NCBI RefSeq assembly: GCF_020921035.1
Contig: NC_063156.1
Location: forward strand, 10,490,501-10,554,500
Reading direction: 5' to 3'
Source: Rhodamnia argentea
Lineage: Eukaryota; Streptophyta; Magnoliopsida; Myrtales; Myrtaceae
DNA length: 64,000 nt
Shown here: positions 11,359 through 23,614 of the stretch, piece by piece
How the letters are laid out: each line of letters starts with the position of its first letter
How positions within the stretch are numbered: position 1 is the first letter of the stretch
Notes under the pieces: model-generated
Told to the model about the DNA's origin: nothing
The model's input: the letters and a program-made list of their open reading frames with translations, nothing else
Database searches by the model: none
Made by a program: the position numbers and the translations under genes

Positions 11359-12386
11359 AATCTTGATCACCATTTTTGCCTTACCACAAGCTCAGCTCTT
11401 GGGTTTTCCTTCCCCTATTCATCATTTTCGTACTAGTAATTGTACGAAAGGAAGTCTCGGCTCAAAGTTGCTCGAGAGCACTCGAATAGCGGCGTCGAGT
11501 TCCTAAGCCCTTTGTCCCATAAATCTCGATGCATATGAGCTCAATGCAACCCATACTACTACAACTGGAAGTGGAGTAGATTGTGAACAGATTTCTTCGG
11601 TTGTGCAGAGCCGTCTACAGGGGAAAGTATTGTTTACATCAATTAAGAGTCATACCATCATCTAATCAGGATGCTCTTCTTCTGTTATCTCTTTGGGTGA
11701 TGAGGCTTGGGGGCTGTCCGACTGGTGTCCTTCATCTTAGGTTTCAAATGCCGCTATTACTTTTTTTTTGACAGAAGTATTCTTTTGGTACCTTGCTACG
11801 GTAACATTTACAGCTTTGACTATTTTATACTCTATATAAAGAATGATGAATGGAGTCCGCATGGATCCCTGCACAGCTGCTCTTAACGTATTGCAATTGT
11901 CATGATTGATTTTGTCAAATCTTGTGACTTGATAAAATAATAATATTCTTGTACATCCTTTAGAAAATATTTAGTGAAGGGAGATGGACTCATACCAAGT
12001 CCATTTGTCTCTTCCAATAACGGTTCAACACTAATTCCAGGAAGATCTAATAGAAATAAGGAAAATGCTTCCTTGAAAGTACTGTCATGGACTGTATAAT
12101 CTTAATCGTAGAATCACACATCATTATTGCGTGTTTTGCATAAAACACTCATTGATTGAGAGATCGTATGGTCAGAAATGAATGACAATCTTGTCAAACT
12201 GTCGGGCTAACAGCTTCCTAAAAATAAATCTCCATTTTTATTAATTTGTCGTATCACCCGACTATTTGTTTCATGTTTTTGTAGTATATGATCAATCCAC
12301 ACATAACCAACGTGTTCCAAATACGAGTAATCAGAAGTATGAAGTATGGATCTTCAAGGATACGCAAAAGTTGATAGCTTTTCCAT
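11359..12386. repeat. Duplicated intergenic block behind K3
   Basis: Positions about 11610-11990 match about 15305-15735 closely (landmarks 'cataccatcatctaatcag', 'ggcgatgaggctt'-type and 'tcaaatcttgtgactt'). About 12000-12380 matches the distal 5' flank of other copies ('ctccaggaagatctaat', 'cgtgttccaaatacgag'). No gene is supported; the short open frames differ between the copies. Confidence 0.5.
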
Positions 12387-13202
12387 TGGCCTAATTCCCA
12401 AAAAAACTCCAACTTTAGCATTTGTGACAATTATATTCAAAAACTTTTTTATCACATAAAAAACTCCAAGCTTTTACTTTATCCCAATTCTTCCGGTCTA
12501 ATATTTAAAAAAATCTTCATCTTTAGCATTTGTCCCAATTATATCCAAAACTTTTTTTTATCTCATAAAAAACTATCAACTTTTATTTTTATCTTAATTC
12601 TATCACCGTCGCCCATCCGTTGAAAATCAATATTAGTTAATCCTACGTGGCTCGAATTTTCTAGCCGAACTTACCAATGAATCTTCAAAATGTAGAAATA
12701 GTAGGCTTTAGGGACAACAACGTTTTAGATAGTTCGTTCGAATATCTCTATGTGTAGCCGTTCTTTGGGCTATTGAAGGCCAAAGAAAATACGAAACACG
12801 CCGCCTTGAGTGATTATGTATCTCCCGACAATATGCAAGGAAAGTAAACAACGGAAGAGAAGTTCGGGGTTTTTTCATGTCAGCTTTGTTGAGATATAAT
12901 TCATTAATGACGTGAAATACCACGTAAGATTAATTAATGGTGATTATAGACGGAATGTTGGCGGTAGTAAAAGTCGAAGGTTTTTTATGAGATAGAAAAA
13001 AGTTTTGGATATAATATGAGACATATGTTAAAGTTGAGGATTTTTTTGGTACTAGACAGGAAGCATTGGGACATAAGTAAAAGTTTGGGATAGAATTGAG
13101 ATAAAAGTAAAAATTGAAGGTTTTTTATGAGGTAAAAAAATATATATATTGAATATAATTATCACAAATATTAAAATTGGAGTTTTTTTTGGATATTGGG
13201 CC
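12387..13202. mobile_element. Foldback/MITE element upstream of K4
   Basis: An 816-bp AT-rich element whose left arm (ggcctaattcccaaaaaaac and onward) is the inverse of its right arm ending 'ggatattgggcc'. It is flanked by 9-bp repeats with one mismatch: CTTTTCCAT at 12378-12386 and CTTTTTCAT at 13203-13211. The empty site is seen at about 29920-29940, where the flanking sequence is continuous. It pushes the distal 5' flank of K4 about 0.8 kb further from the gene. Confidence 0.7.
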
Positions 13203-13577
13203 CTTTTTCATGTAATGTACAGCCCACGTAGTAAAGAACAAGGACTAAGTGCTCCACACATTTGGAATCCAATAATAGTCGGAGAATTTAGGAAGCTTCG
13301 AGGCAATGAAACCTCTCTCGCTCTCTCTTTCCACCAGGCTGCTCGCAGACCAACGACTTTTCCTACCCTTTCATTCATTCGCACCGACCAGAAGCAGTCG
13401 TCGGAGAGACCCGCACAATCCCAACTGTGTTATAGAAAAAACTGTGTGAACAAGCAAGTCTCTTCGGATATGCAGAAAGATGCTCCCAAACCAATCAGTA
13501 CCAATGGAGAGAAAACCATCAAAGCTTATACCATCCCTTTGTACTTGAGAAGAATCTAACTTTTCCCTGCTTAAAAG
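13203..13577 (+). promoter_or_regulatory. 5' leader of K4
   Basis: This leader matches the leaders at about 29990-30290, 34990-35192, 58150-58377 and 61670-61937 (landmarks 'aggaagct', 'ctctcgctctc', 'accgaccagaagcag', 'gatatgcaga'). It is the second leader type of the array. A spliced leader intron is possible in some copies but the GT is not conserved in this one. Confidence 0.4.
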
Positions 13578-14683
13578 ATGGTGTTCAATCTCCGAACCTT
13601 CAGTTTTACCGAGTCCGATGAAGACGATCCAACACCTCCTAAAAGCTTCTCTCTAAAGGAGCTCCGAGTTGCGACGCACGACTTTAGCCATCGCAACGTC
13701 GTGGGCGGAGGTGATTTCGGCATGGTTTATCGGGGACACTTAGCCGACGGTTCTCAAGTGGTAGTAAAGAGAGCATTCATTATCGACCAAGAAAGGGAAG
13801 AGAACTTTGGGAGGGAGATGCAAGTGGCGAGATCGGTGTCGACACACCCAAACGTGGTTAGCCTGAGGGGCTTTTGCAGGACAAAGAGAGAGCTTTTGCT
13901 GGTCTATCCCTTGATGATCCACAACAGCCTCGCTTCTAATCTTGGGGCACAATCGGAACGGCCGACCGGACCTCTCGATTGGACAACTCGCACACGCATA
14001 GCCTTGGGAGCAGCCACAGGTTTAGCGCACCTGCACGATCAAGGTAATTTCAGGATCATGCACCGCCACATTTGCCCACATAGTATATTGCTGAACTCGC
14101 AATTTGAGGCGGTGATAACAGGTTTCTGCTCTTCCGTGATCATGCACAAGAGAAATGTACAGGGGCGGACTATAAAGTCCCAGGTAGAAGATTCAGTTGT
14201 TTCCGGCTCCAGTTCTCAAACATATCATTGCTATGACGATGTTTATGTTGACAACCACATCCACGGTGTGAATGGGTTCATTGCCCCAGAGTACAGAAAC
14301 ACAGGAAAGTGCACACTGAAGAACGACGTTTCGCCTACGGGAGAACGCTTCTTGGGCTCGTCTCTGGACAGGCGACTGGGAACCTTTTTCCGCCGGTGTT
14401 CGGCAAACATATTATTAAGAACGAGTTGAAAATGTTGATCGATCCCCAATTGCAGGGAAACTACGTGGAAAAGGAAGCAGAGGGACTAGTCCGGTTGGCA
14501 TTGTTGTGCGCACATGAGAATCCATCTGTTCGACCAGAGATGTCTGAAGTGGTTCGAATGCTCGAAAGCCAGTTTCTTCAGCGGGACACTAGTTCAAGGA
14601 GTAGTTGGAGTCAAAGCGAGTGTGACTCAACTCCGTACTACTCTTTCCCTCCTTCTCCTTCTCCTATGGGGATTGCTCCCTGA
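13578..14683 (+). pseudogene. K4, SERK-like pseudokinase with one frameshift
   Basis: The frame from ATG 13578 is open for 250 codons and then shifts by one missing base at about 14329, where other copies read 'gatgtcttcgca' and this one 'gacgtttcgcc'. The +1-shifted frame continues with normal family sequence to TGA at 14681-14683. The glycine loop reads VGGGDFGMV and the VVVK lysine is present; the catalytic loop reads MHRHICPHS (Asp lost) and the DFG site GFC. The insertion (about residues 190-225) and the SSRSSWSQSE tail are kept. With only one lesion it may be a very young pseudogene or an assembly error. Confidence 0.85.
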
Positions 14684-15882
14684 TTGGCTTGTTAATAGTA
14701 CATCATCTCCGTTGCCTTTTACCTTCAATAATAAGTTTAGCTTCTGTGTTTTCTCTTCCTAAACTCTATATGTTCATCTTCACTTAAATTCATATGATCT
14801 TTCTGTAATACTTTCCTCCGATCTTTTGAGACATATAGCACGTTCTTTATATAATGACTGCTAGCTTCTACATTTGTCATCGAATTGAGTTAATTGGGAA
14901 CTAACGTTTTAAGTTTATTAAAAATGTTTCTTTTGATCTAACGAAAGTTAAAGGCCACCAGAAAAGTCGTCCTTAGAAGGCATTGATAAGATCGGTCGCA
15001 CATGCGTCTTCATGCACATCAATCCTCGTATATGCAAGAAAATGCAAGCTGTTGGCACTTTGATTCTCTGCCTGCTTCTTTCAAGTTTGTTTCTGTGCTT
15101 TCACAGGAGGATATTGTTGAAATAGCTTGCTTTGACTTTCTTCTCTTCGAGTTAAACTCATATGAACCTTTCAAGAAGTTTCTAAGTGATATGAGTCATC
15201 ATTGCACATCAACATCTTCTAGGCTCAAGTTGGGGCTTTGACAATCTGGTATACAATTCACATCTACCTGGACCATTTCAGCTACTTCTGGGCAATGTTT
15301 CAACCCGCGGGGAGAAGTATTGTTTGCATCAATTAGAGTCATACCATCATCTAATCAGTACGTTCTTACTCTGTTATCTCTTTGGGCGATGAGGCTTCGG
15401 GGGATATCAGATTGGTGTCCTTCATCTTGGCTTTCAAATACCACTAATACTTGGATAGATTGACAAACTTCCCTCGGATAAGGCGATGATATGGATATTT
15501 TAAATACCCCTTTACAAAATTATTGTTTTGATACGTTACTATGGTAATATTTTTGGCGCTGAATATTGTATACTCTATTTAAAAAACAATGAATGGAATC
15601 CGCGTGGATCCCTACACAGCTGTTCTTTTGGTGTATTGCGATTGTCATAAATGATTTTTGTCAAATCTTGTGACTTAAAACAGATAACATTGTCCTTGTA
15701 CATCCTTTAAAAAAATACTTTGTGAAGGAACTTAGAAAGTTCGTGTTCCTAGTTTATACATGTACTAGCTCTTGGCGAATTTACGGTGTTCCCAAACCAA
15801 TCACTTCCGATCGAGAGAACCCATCAATCTTATACCAATCCATTTGTACTTTAGAAAGGATCTAATTTTCCCCCGCTTAAAG
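14684..15882. repeat. Duplicated flank between K4 and K5
   Basis: Contains the 3' unit landmarks behind K4, a recurring 80-codon open segment at 15002-15241 (see that entry), the block matching 11610-11990, and the immediate leader of K5, which has the 'ccaatcacttcc' and 'ttataccaatcc' landmarks also seen before K4, K6 and K8. Confidence 0.5.
15002..15241 (+). other. Recurring open segment behind kinase copies
   Basis: This 79-codon open segment has diverged relatives in the same position behind K5 (17218-17667), K6 (23989-24297) and K9 (36729-36938). Shared protein patches are CWHFDSLPASFKFVS, then EEDMVG, then KKFLSDMSHHCTST. Related DNA also lies before K7 (about 24830-24930) and at about 33640-33740. 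I do not recognise it. It may be a remnant of an old gene caught in the duplicated unit, or just non-coding DNA that happens to be open. Confidence 0.3.
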
Positions 15883-17019
15883 ATGGTGTTCAATCTCCGA
15901 ACCTTCAGTTTTGCTGAGTCCATCGAAGATGATCCAACACCTCCTAAAAGCTTCTCTCTAAAGGAGCTCCGAGTCGCGACAGACAACTTTAGCAGCAACA
16001 ACATCGTGGGGGACGAGTGGGGCAGCAAGGTTTACAGTGGGCGCTTAGCCAATGGTTCGATAGTGGCAGTAAAGAGAGCAAGCTTTGTCAATCAGTGGAG
16101 CCAGAAGGAAGTCGAAGCAGAAGTGCAAGTGGGAAGCACGGTTTCGATACACCCAAACGTGCTACACCTGAGGGGCTTTTGCCGGACCAAGAAAGAGCTC
16201 TTAATGGTGTATCCATTGATGATCAACAACAGCCTATCTTACCATCTTACCGAGAGACCGGATACGTTTGCCTGACCTCTCGATTGGACAACTCACAAGC
16301 GGATAGCCTTGGGAGTAGCGAGGGGGCTTGCACACCTTCACAATCAAGGTAACATCAAGGTCATGCATCGCCACATCTGCGCGTCAAATAGACTGTTGAA
16401 TGTTCATTTTGAGGCCGTGATAGGAGGGCTTTCGGTTGCCATAATCATGCATGAGAGAAATGTAGAGGAAGGGACTATTGAGTGGTCCACGTGGTCAGCT
16501 GATTCGGGCTCCCATTCTCGATCATATCATCGCTATGAAGATGTTTACGTCAACGCCCCCTTCTGTGGCAAACTTGGGTTTATTGCCCCGGAGTACCACA
16601 TTACAGATAAATGCACACTGAAGAATGATGTCTATGCATACGGGAAAATGCTTCTCGAGCTCATCTTGGGACAACCAATTTACGATTTCAGGGAGCTACT
16701 CAGTCGTGAAGCTTTCCGGCTGGAGGATGGGCTTAGAATACTTATGAATGAAGGTCAGCTAGGAAGGGTGATCGATTCCAATTTGCAGGGGAATTACGTG
16801 GAAGGAGCAGCAGAGCGGCTGGTACAATTTGCATTGTTGTGCACATATGAGGATCCATCTTTGCGACCAGAGATGTCTGAAGAGGTTTGAATGCTCGAAA
16901 GCCAGTTCCTTCGTAGGGATCCTAGTTCAAGGAGTAGTTGGAGTCAAAGTGAGCGTTACTCAACTCCGTGCCATTCTTTCCCTCCTTCTCCTTCTCCTCC
17001 TTTTGGGATTGCTCCATGA
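15883..17019 (+). pseudogene. K5, SERK-like pseudokinase with two stops
   Basis: A 379-codon frame (ATG 15883 to TGA 17017-17019) with no frameshift and two internal TGA stops, at 16273-16275 and 16888-16890. Both replace CGA arginine codons of the family, the change expected from decay of methylated CpG. The glycine loop is lost (VGDEWGSKV), VAVK is kept, the catalytic loop is MHRHICASN and the DFG site GLS. The tail beginning SSRSSWSQSE is intact. It is closely related to K6, which shares the first stop at the same codon. A partial product from the first 130 codons would contain only part of the N-lobe. Confidence 0.87.
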
Positions 17020-18087
17020 CTGCCATGTCAATGCTGAATCATCAACATTGCCTTTTACCTTCAGCAACAAGTTTGGCTTCTATGTTTATCTCTTCCTAAA
17101 CTCTACATGTTCCTCTTCATTTTCATTTGTATGAACGTTTAAGTTTATCAAAGAAGTTCTATTGTTCTAACCAAAGTTAATGCCGATGACCTCCATAAAA
17201 GTCGTCCTTAGAAGAGATTGATAAGATCGGTCGCACATGCGTCTTCGTGCACATCCAATCCGTGTATATGCAAGAAAAATCCCAGTTGTTGGCACTTTGA
17301 TTCTCTGCCTGCGCCTTTCAAATTTGTTTCTCTGCTTTCCGAGGAGGATATGGTTGGCTTTGGCTTTCTGCTCTGCGAGGTAAACTCATATGGAGCTTGC
17401 AAGAAGTTTCTTAGTGATATGAGTCATCATTGCACATCAACTCCTTGTCGGCTCAAGTTGGGACTTTTAAAATCGGGTATACAATTCACACCTACCTGGA
17501 CCATTTCAGCTACTTATGGGGATCGTTTCAACCCGAAGAATCTGCTCTTCATCTCATTTTACTTGATTATCTCTGGCAATGAGATTATTAGCCTTAACCT
17601 CATTCAAACAATCAAGAGGTGCATAGTTTGGTTCTTCACATCTATACCTCTCTCAAGCTTTCAATAACTATTAGCGAGTTGGGAATCGAGGAGACAGGTT
17701 GAATGTCGTGTTGTTCAAACAGATTGTGCGCTCGTGAGTGGTTTTAATGACCTGCTTAATTGTGTGGTTGTGCATTTCCTTCGTGTCTTAAAGAGAAGGG
17801 GGGGGGGGAGGGCTCAGGCAAGATAATGAGCTTCCTATTGGATTGAAATTTTTTTCAATGAATTTAAAGATTATTCAATCTCAAATTTGTTTCAACCTTA
17901 TCGATGTTCTAGCAATTCTTTGGCCAAAATAATCCCATTGGTTCATTACAACCGATTTTAAAAGATAAGGGACATTATTAGTTTGAGATTTTTGCGAGAT
18001 GATAATTACTTTGTGGTAAATATATAGTGGGTACCAAGTTAGAATTTTGTATGGTATGAATCCCCAAATTTAATAAATTCAGCACGG
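17020..18087. repeat. Duplicated 3' flank of K5
   Basis: Carries the unit landmarks seen behind K1 and K9, including the recurring open segment (17218-17667, here with an extended frame) and 'gattttaaaagataaggg'. A G9 homopolymer lies near 17802. Ends at the CACGG target repeat of the Copia remnant. Confidence 0.5.
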
Positions 18088-19900
18088 TGTTAAAGTTTGT
18101 TTGGATGGATCTTCACATTAGGTGGATGTGATGTATCTTAAGCAAGTAAGAAACAAACGTGCATAACTCACTCAACGATGGAATCGGAATTGATTGCTTT
18201 AGCTGCAACTAGAAAAGAGGCTGAGTGGATTAGAAATTTGTTGTTGGATATCAAATTGTGGCCTAGTACTATACCTCCTATTTCTGTTCATTGTGACAGT
18301 CAAGCTACTTTGGCAAGAGCTTATAGTAGCACTTATAATGAAAAGTCTAGACATATTAGCCTAAGGCATGAGTACGTGAGACAATTGATTCAAGATGGAA
18401 CCATACCAATCATTTACGTGAGGTCAAGCAAGAATTTGGCCAATCCCTTTCAAAAGGCTCTACCAAGAGAGATCGTAAAGGTGACTTCAAAAGAAATAGG
18501 GCAGAAAACCTTTGCTTAAAATCACCAGTAATGGTAACTCGACCTAATATTAGCATATCATTAGTTATAAGGTTTAATGGGCAAAAACAAGCTACTGAAA
18601 GTGATTCTTTGATATTGACATTAGCCCAACCATAAGAAGTCAGTATTTTCTATTATGTTTTAAAGGCTGAATTATATTCTTAATGAAATATATTACAGAA
18701 ATGTAATGTGCTTACCAGTAACTAAAAAGACATGGTAGATATTTCACCTATATGAGCTTAGAAACGGTGCCGCTTCTTACGAAAGTTAGAGCTGCTTTCT
18801 ATAGAGCTCATGAAACATGTACAAGCACAAGGCCATAATAGTGCTGAGTAAATATGAACTTCTCGTTGAAACAAGAGATTCGTATATGTGTAGTATGTCC
18901 AATTCTATTATATAAAGTAGCAAATTTAAAGCCAGCAACAATTTGTCACTTTTATAGAATTTTGAGATACTTACACTAAATGAAGGTTTAACTAAAAAAT
19001 GACCTTCCTATATGTATATTAATCTTAGAGAGATTTTGGCTGTATCTTTTGAGAAATCTTATTTTTGTGATTTTGTTTTACAAATAAAGTGGGGGATTGT
19101 TGAAGTTTGTTTGCAAACAAACAAAATGTGCCTTTTTCTAATCTCACATAGGATGGAAGGAAGGTTGCAACTCTCTTTATTAGTTAGAAGGTTACTATAG
19201 TCTTCCAAAATAAAGAAATGGGCAAGTGAACTAGACCCCACTATACCCACGTGCGGGTGTACGATCATTAGGCATACTTAGCATCATTCATATGCGGATA
19301 ATTATTGGCCCTAATCAACAATCATTTTATTTTTTATTTTTTGAACTTATAATAAAAATAACATATTGATTCCTAATGAAACGATGTGATTGTTCACATA
19401 GGAGTTGCAATTATTTTTATTAAATTTATCTTGAATTTTAATTAATTTTTTATGTCCAATAGTTACAATTGTTTAGACGAGACAATTTTCAGACAATGAA
19501 GAGTTTTGTCCGAAATTAATTGTTCTTCGAACACATAGAGATGTGTCAGAAATTAACTGTTCTTTGGACACAAAGAGTTGTGTTCGAATGATAGTTTTTG
19601 AGATATGAAAAGCTTTCTTCCTTTAACTATTATGTAGTGAGAGATTTTGTTCATTTTTTGAACTTAAATTATATTTTCGTTTTCTCAAAATATACACATC
19701 CATTGTTTTCAATTATTTTCTTTGAGAGATCCGGGAGAATTATCAGAATTGCTATCTACTATTCTCATTGAAACTTTGTTGTATTATAATTACCGAAAAC
19801 CATTAGCAATATCATGAAGCAAATAAATCCTTAAAGAGAGTGTTATCATGCTTGAAAATCCGATTCCATTTCATTTCGTTCCCGACGTTATTTTCCAACA
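18088..19900 (+). mobile_element. Ty1/Copia fossil, internally deleted
   Basis: A Copia remnant of about 1.8 kb. It opens with a few LTR-start bases (tgttaaagtttgtttg), then the C-terminal RNase H part of pol at about 18130-18519 (landmarks SQATLAR-type and KSRHISLRHEYV), a polypurine tract just before 19098, and a 3' LTR at 19098-19900 starting TGTTGAAG and ending CCAACA. Near-matching 5-bp repeats flank it: CACGG at 18083-18087 and CACGA at 19901-19905. Gag, integrase and most of RT are missing; it is broken with several breaks. The shared insertion site with 3261 dates it before the unit duplication. Confidence 0.75.
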
Positions 19901-20104
19901 CACGAGATGCATCTAACATAGGTTCAGGTGCACTAATGCACATTCACCATATAAAGCCCCGCGATGATTCATTTGGACATGTGTAGAATGTTTAACAAAT
20001 TTGTAGGTCGTATAATAGAAAACCATTGGATTATTGTTCTCAATTCCTTGGTTCATAAAAGGAAAACAAAAAATTAAAAGTTCGAAAAAAATAAGAAAAT
20101 AATA
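19901..20104. other. Continuation of the kinase-unit flank
   Basis: After the Copia remnant the flank resumes with landmarks 'cactaatgcacattcacc' and 'aaatttgtaggtcgta', also present at about 31110-31570 and 55330-55410. No gene. Confidence 0.45.
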
Positions 20105-20563
20105 AGGTTAATACCACAGAAAATCATAAACTGGTACACCTATACCAAATTTACCCCAAACTATTTTTTGACCACAAAAAATCCCAAACTGGTACACTTG
20201 TGATAAATTTACCCCAAACCGATACACCTGTGATAAATTTATCTTTCGTTAGTTTTCATTAAATTTAACCGTCAAATTACTGAGTTAAATGACATGTGGC
20301 TGCTCATGGGTATACTAGTTTAAGGTTTTTATTCTTTGTTTGTCACAGGTGTTTCAATTTGATATTTTTCGTGGTATTAACCCAATTTAACAAAGGGTAA
20401 ATTTGTCACTAGTGTACTAATTTGGGTTTTTCATGGTAAAAAAAATTAGTTTATGGTAAATTTGTCACAAGTGTATCAGTTTAGGATTTTTTATGGTAAA
20501 AAAATAATTTATGATAAATTTGTCATAGGTGTACTAGTTTAGGGTTTTTCGTAGTATTAACCC
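20105..20563. mobile_element. Mutator-like MITE
   Basis: A 459-bp foldback element. The left end 'aggttaataccac' and the right end 'gtagtattaaccc' are inverted repeats, and the arms are built from repeated motifs such as 'ctggtacacctgtgataaa' and its reverse. The 9-bp direct repeat AAAATAATA lies at 20096-20104 and 20564-20572. It is non-coding. Confidence 0.75.
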
Positions 20564-22526
20564 AAAATAATATTAATGCATTATTTAGTGTTAATGCATT
20601 TGTGTCTTGTTTACGAGGATCATCTAATAAAAAAAATGGAACACAGAGAAGCAGAACAGTGATTTGAAATTAATACTAGTATTTCTACTCATCAGAAAAT
20701 TTTCCATTGAAATTACAATATTATCAATCGACACGTAATGCATGTGTTCCAAGTACAAGTAATTAGAATTTAGAAGTGTTGTGGAACAACGCCAAGAGAT
20801 GCACAGATTCAAGCACAAAATAGTGGAGGATGAAAGCAAAATCAAAATGTACGATGCACAATATACACGGAAAAATGAAAATGAGGAAAAACTATGGGGA
20901 GGTAGTGGGTTTCACTATCTTTTTTTTTTTTTTTTTTTGTCAAAGGTTTCACTATCTTCAATAATGAGTATAAGCTATAATAAAAAATTTAACAAGAAGA
21001 AGTGAAGAACAAAGAAAAAAGGGCAGAATGTGGAGGCGAACATTACAATGTACTATGCAACATAGCCCTTTTATAGCCCCCTTCTAAAAGACCGTAAAAT
21101 AAAAATGCATGATCTAAAATACTCTTATCACTAATTTGAAAGTAAAAAATCTCAACAAATCTCCACCATAAAAGTGTCAACTTTTAACTCATTGAATTAA
21201 TGGTGAATGAACAATTTACAAAAAGTCAATCAAGTTCTAAAACTTATAAAAAGTGCAATTGAGTCCTAAAACTTACAAAAAGTGCAATCAAATACTAAAA
21301 CTTGTCAAATTAGTGTAATTGAGTCTTTCTGTTAAATTTTTTTTTTTGGTCGGAGTCCTTCCGTTAATACTGTCTATTTAGAATAACGCGAAATACTAAC
21401 ATGACTTTTTTTAATATTTTATCTATCATATGTGGCATTGAAGGACAAATTCGATTTTTCATACAAACTTTATTTAAATTACATTTAAAAATAAGCTAAA
21501 AATAATAATAATAATAATAAAAAGAGAGAGAGAAAGGGTGAAGTACAGGAGGAGGCGATGAGGGCTGTTGTCACCCACCTTTGCTAGCGAGGGTAGGGTA
21601 TAGCCAGCGGGGGTTGTCGGACCCTGGCCAATGATCGGCAAGCCCCGTCGTCCACCCCCCACCCTTGCCAATAAAGGTGGGGCAGCTACGGCGAGGGTTG
21701 TGCAAGACCTCGCCATCTGTTCTCCACTCTCTCTCTTTCTCTCTTTAAATTTTTAGCTTATTTTTAAATTTAATTTAAATATATTTTGTATTACTTTTAA
21801 AAAATAATTTTTAACTTATTTTTACATTTAATTTATTTTTTTTTTAAGTTTTTGGGTTGTTTTTAAGTTTAGAAGTCCACGTAGAAGTCGATAAGGACAA
21901 AATTTTTAAACAAATATGCCACGTCATATTAAAAACTTAAATACAAATGCTGCTTAATCAATTTGGCCGAAATTTCTCTGATTTGGCATTTAAGGCTTCG
22001 TTTGTTTTACGGAAAATGAGCAATTTCGAAAATATTTTTCAAAATGTAATTGCTTATGTAGCTTAAAAAAATGAATAAATAAATTTTTTTATCACCTATG
22101 AAAGTAGTTAGGTATAGATTGTTATCGATGATGAAAACATTTTTCGTTCACTAATTTTTCTAAACGATATAAGTAATCACTTTTCGGAAAATATTTTTCA
22201 AATTACTTATTTTCCGTGAAATAAACGGAGCCTAAGTGAACTTTTTTTTCTGATTTGTCACATGAATGACCCGGCGAAAAGTTTTGACACAGAAGTGAGC
22301 ACCGTACCCAATATTTGACTTCTAGTGTCCTTTTACCGCTCATGTTGTAAAGAAAAAGAGAGCTTTGGTGAGATGGCCCCACACTTGACTGGAGTTATGA
22401 AAACTGTGGGTACGAGCAAGTCTCTCTGGATGCGCAGAAGGTATTCCCAAACCAATCACTACCAATCGAGAAACCCCATCAAGCTTATACGATCCATTTG
22501 TACTTGACAAGAATCTCCGCTTAAAG
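20564..22526. other. Repeat-rich region upstream of K6
   Basis: About 20580-20800 is a diverged copy of the distal 5' flank ('gtgttccaagtacaag'). About 21200-21320 is a short-period repeat ('aaaacttataaaaagtgcaatt' theme) of a common plant foldback type. A GC-rich block at 21540-21720, its (aat)n run near 21504 and its open frame look non-genic. A MITE lies at 21988-22236. The K6 leader fills the last 200 bases, including 'agatggccccacacttg', a string also found in the K15 leader. Confidence 0.4.
21988..22236. mobile_element. MITE with gtttgttttacgg-type ends
   Basis: The left end 'aaggcttcgtttgtttta' is the inverse of the right end 'gtgaaataaacggagcct', and the inner arms 'aatatttttcaaa' also pair. 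Related ends occur near 7831, 40079, 60797 and 63414. No convincing target duplication was found, so the superfamily is left open; hAT-like MITEs often look like this. Confidence 0.55.
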
Positions 22527-23614
22527 ATTTTGTTCAATCTCCGAACTTTCAGTTTTACCGAGTCCGTCAAAGGTGATCCAACACCTCATAAAATATTCTC
22601 TCTAAGGGAGCTCCGAGTCGTGACAGACAACTTTAGCAGCAACAACATCATGGGGAACAATTATAACCGCAATGTTTACAGGGGGCGCTTGGCCGATGGT
22701 TCACAAGTTGCAGTAAAGAACTGTGTCGATCGGTGGAGGGAAAAGAAGTTCGAAGCAGAAGTTCAAGGGGAAGCACAATTTCAACGCTCCAAAATGTGCT
22801 ATGCCTGATGGGCTTTTGCAGGACTAAGAAAGACCTCTTACTGATGTATCCCTTGATGATCAACAATAGCCTATCTTCCAATCTTACAAAGAGACCGGAT
22901 CGATTTGACTGACCTCTCGACTGGACAACTCGAAAGCATATAGCTTTGGGAGTAGCGAGGGGGCTTGCACACCTTCACAATCAAGGTAACATCAAGATCA
23001 TGCATCGCAACATCTGTGCGTCAAATATACTGCTGAATGTTCATTTTGAGGCTGTGATAGGAGGATCATTGCTTGCCATGATCATGCATGAGAGAAATGT
23101 AGAGGAAGGGACTATTGAAAGGCCCATGTTGTCAGCTGATTCTGGCTACAAAGATGTTTATGTCAAGACCCCCATCCGTGGCACTGCTAACTTTATTGCC
23201 CCCGAGCTCTTCTCCACAGGAAAGTGCACACTGAAGAATGATGTGTCTGCATATGGGAAGATGCTTCTTCAGCTCATCTTGGGACGGCCGCTTCATGTTG
23301 AAGTTGGCGAAATCTCGTTGGAGGATTGGATTGATAAACATATGAATGAAGACCAGTTGGGAAGGGAAATCGATTCCACTTTGCAGGGGAACCACATGGA
23401 AGAAGAAGCAGAGCAACTAGTCCAATTGGCATTATCATGCGCACAATGGGATGCATCTGCTCGACCAAAGATGTCTTAAGTGGTTCGAATGCTCGAAAGC
23501 CAGTTTCTTGAGCGAATCCCTAGTTCAAGGAGTAGTTGGAGTCAAAGCGACTGGGACTCAACTCCGTACTACTCTTTCCCTCCTTCTCTTTCTCCTCTGG
23601 GGATTGCTCCATGA
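22527..23614 (+). pseudogene. K6, SERK-like pseudokinase, broken
   Basis: The start codon is lost (ATT at 22527 where others have ATG), one base is missing near 22771, and stops lie at 22910-22912 (CGA to TGA) and 23477-23479 (GAA to TAA). The homologous sequence ends at TGA 23612-23614. The glycine loop is gone (MGNNYNRNV), the catalytic loop is MHRNICASN and the DFG site GSL. The activation-segment insertion is shorter than in its relatives. The 22910 stop is at the same codon as the first stop of K5. The SSRSSWSQS tail is readable. Confidence 0.85.

Noticed and set aside
18178-18519. 114-codon frame as a host gene
   Set aside because: It is the RNase H end of a Copia pol fossil and belongs to the remnant at 18088-19900.
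21474-21716. 80-codon frame on the - strand in a GC-rich block
   Set aside because: No recognisable domain, surrounded by foldback repeats and simple sequence.
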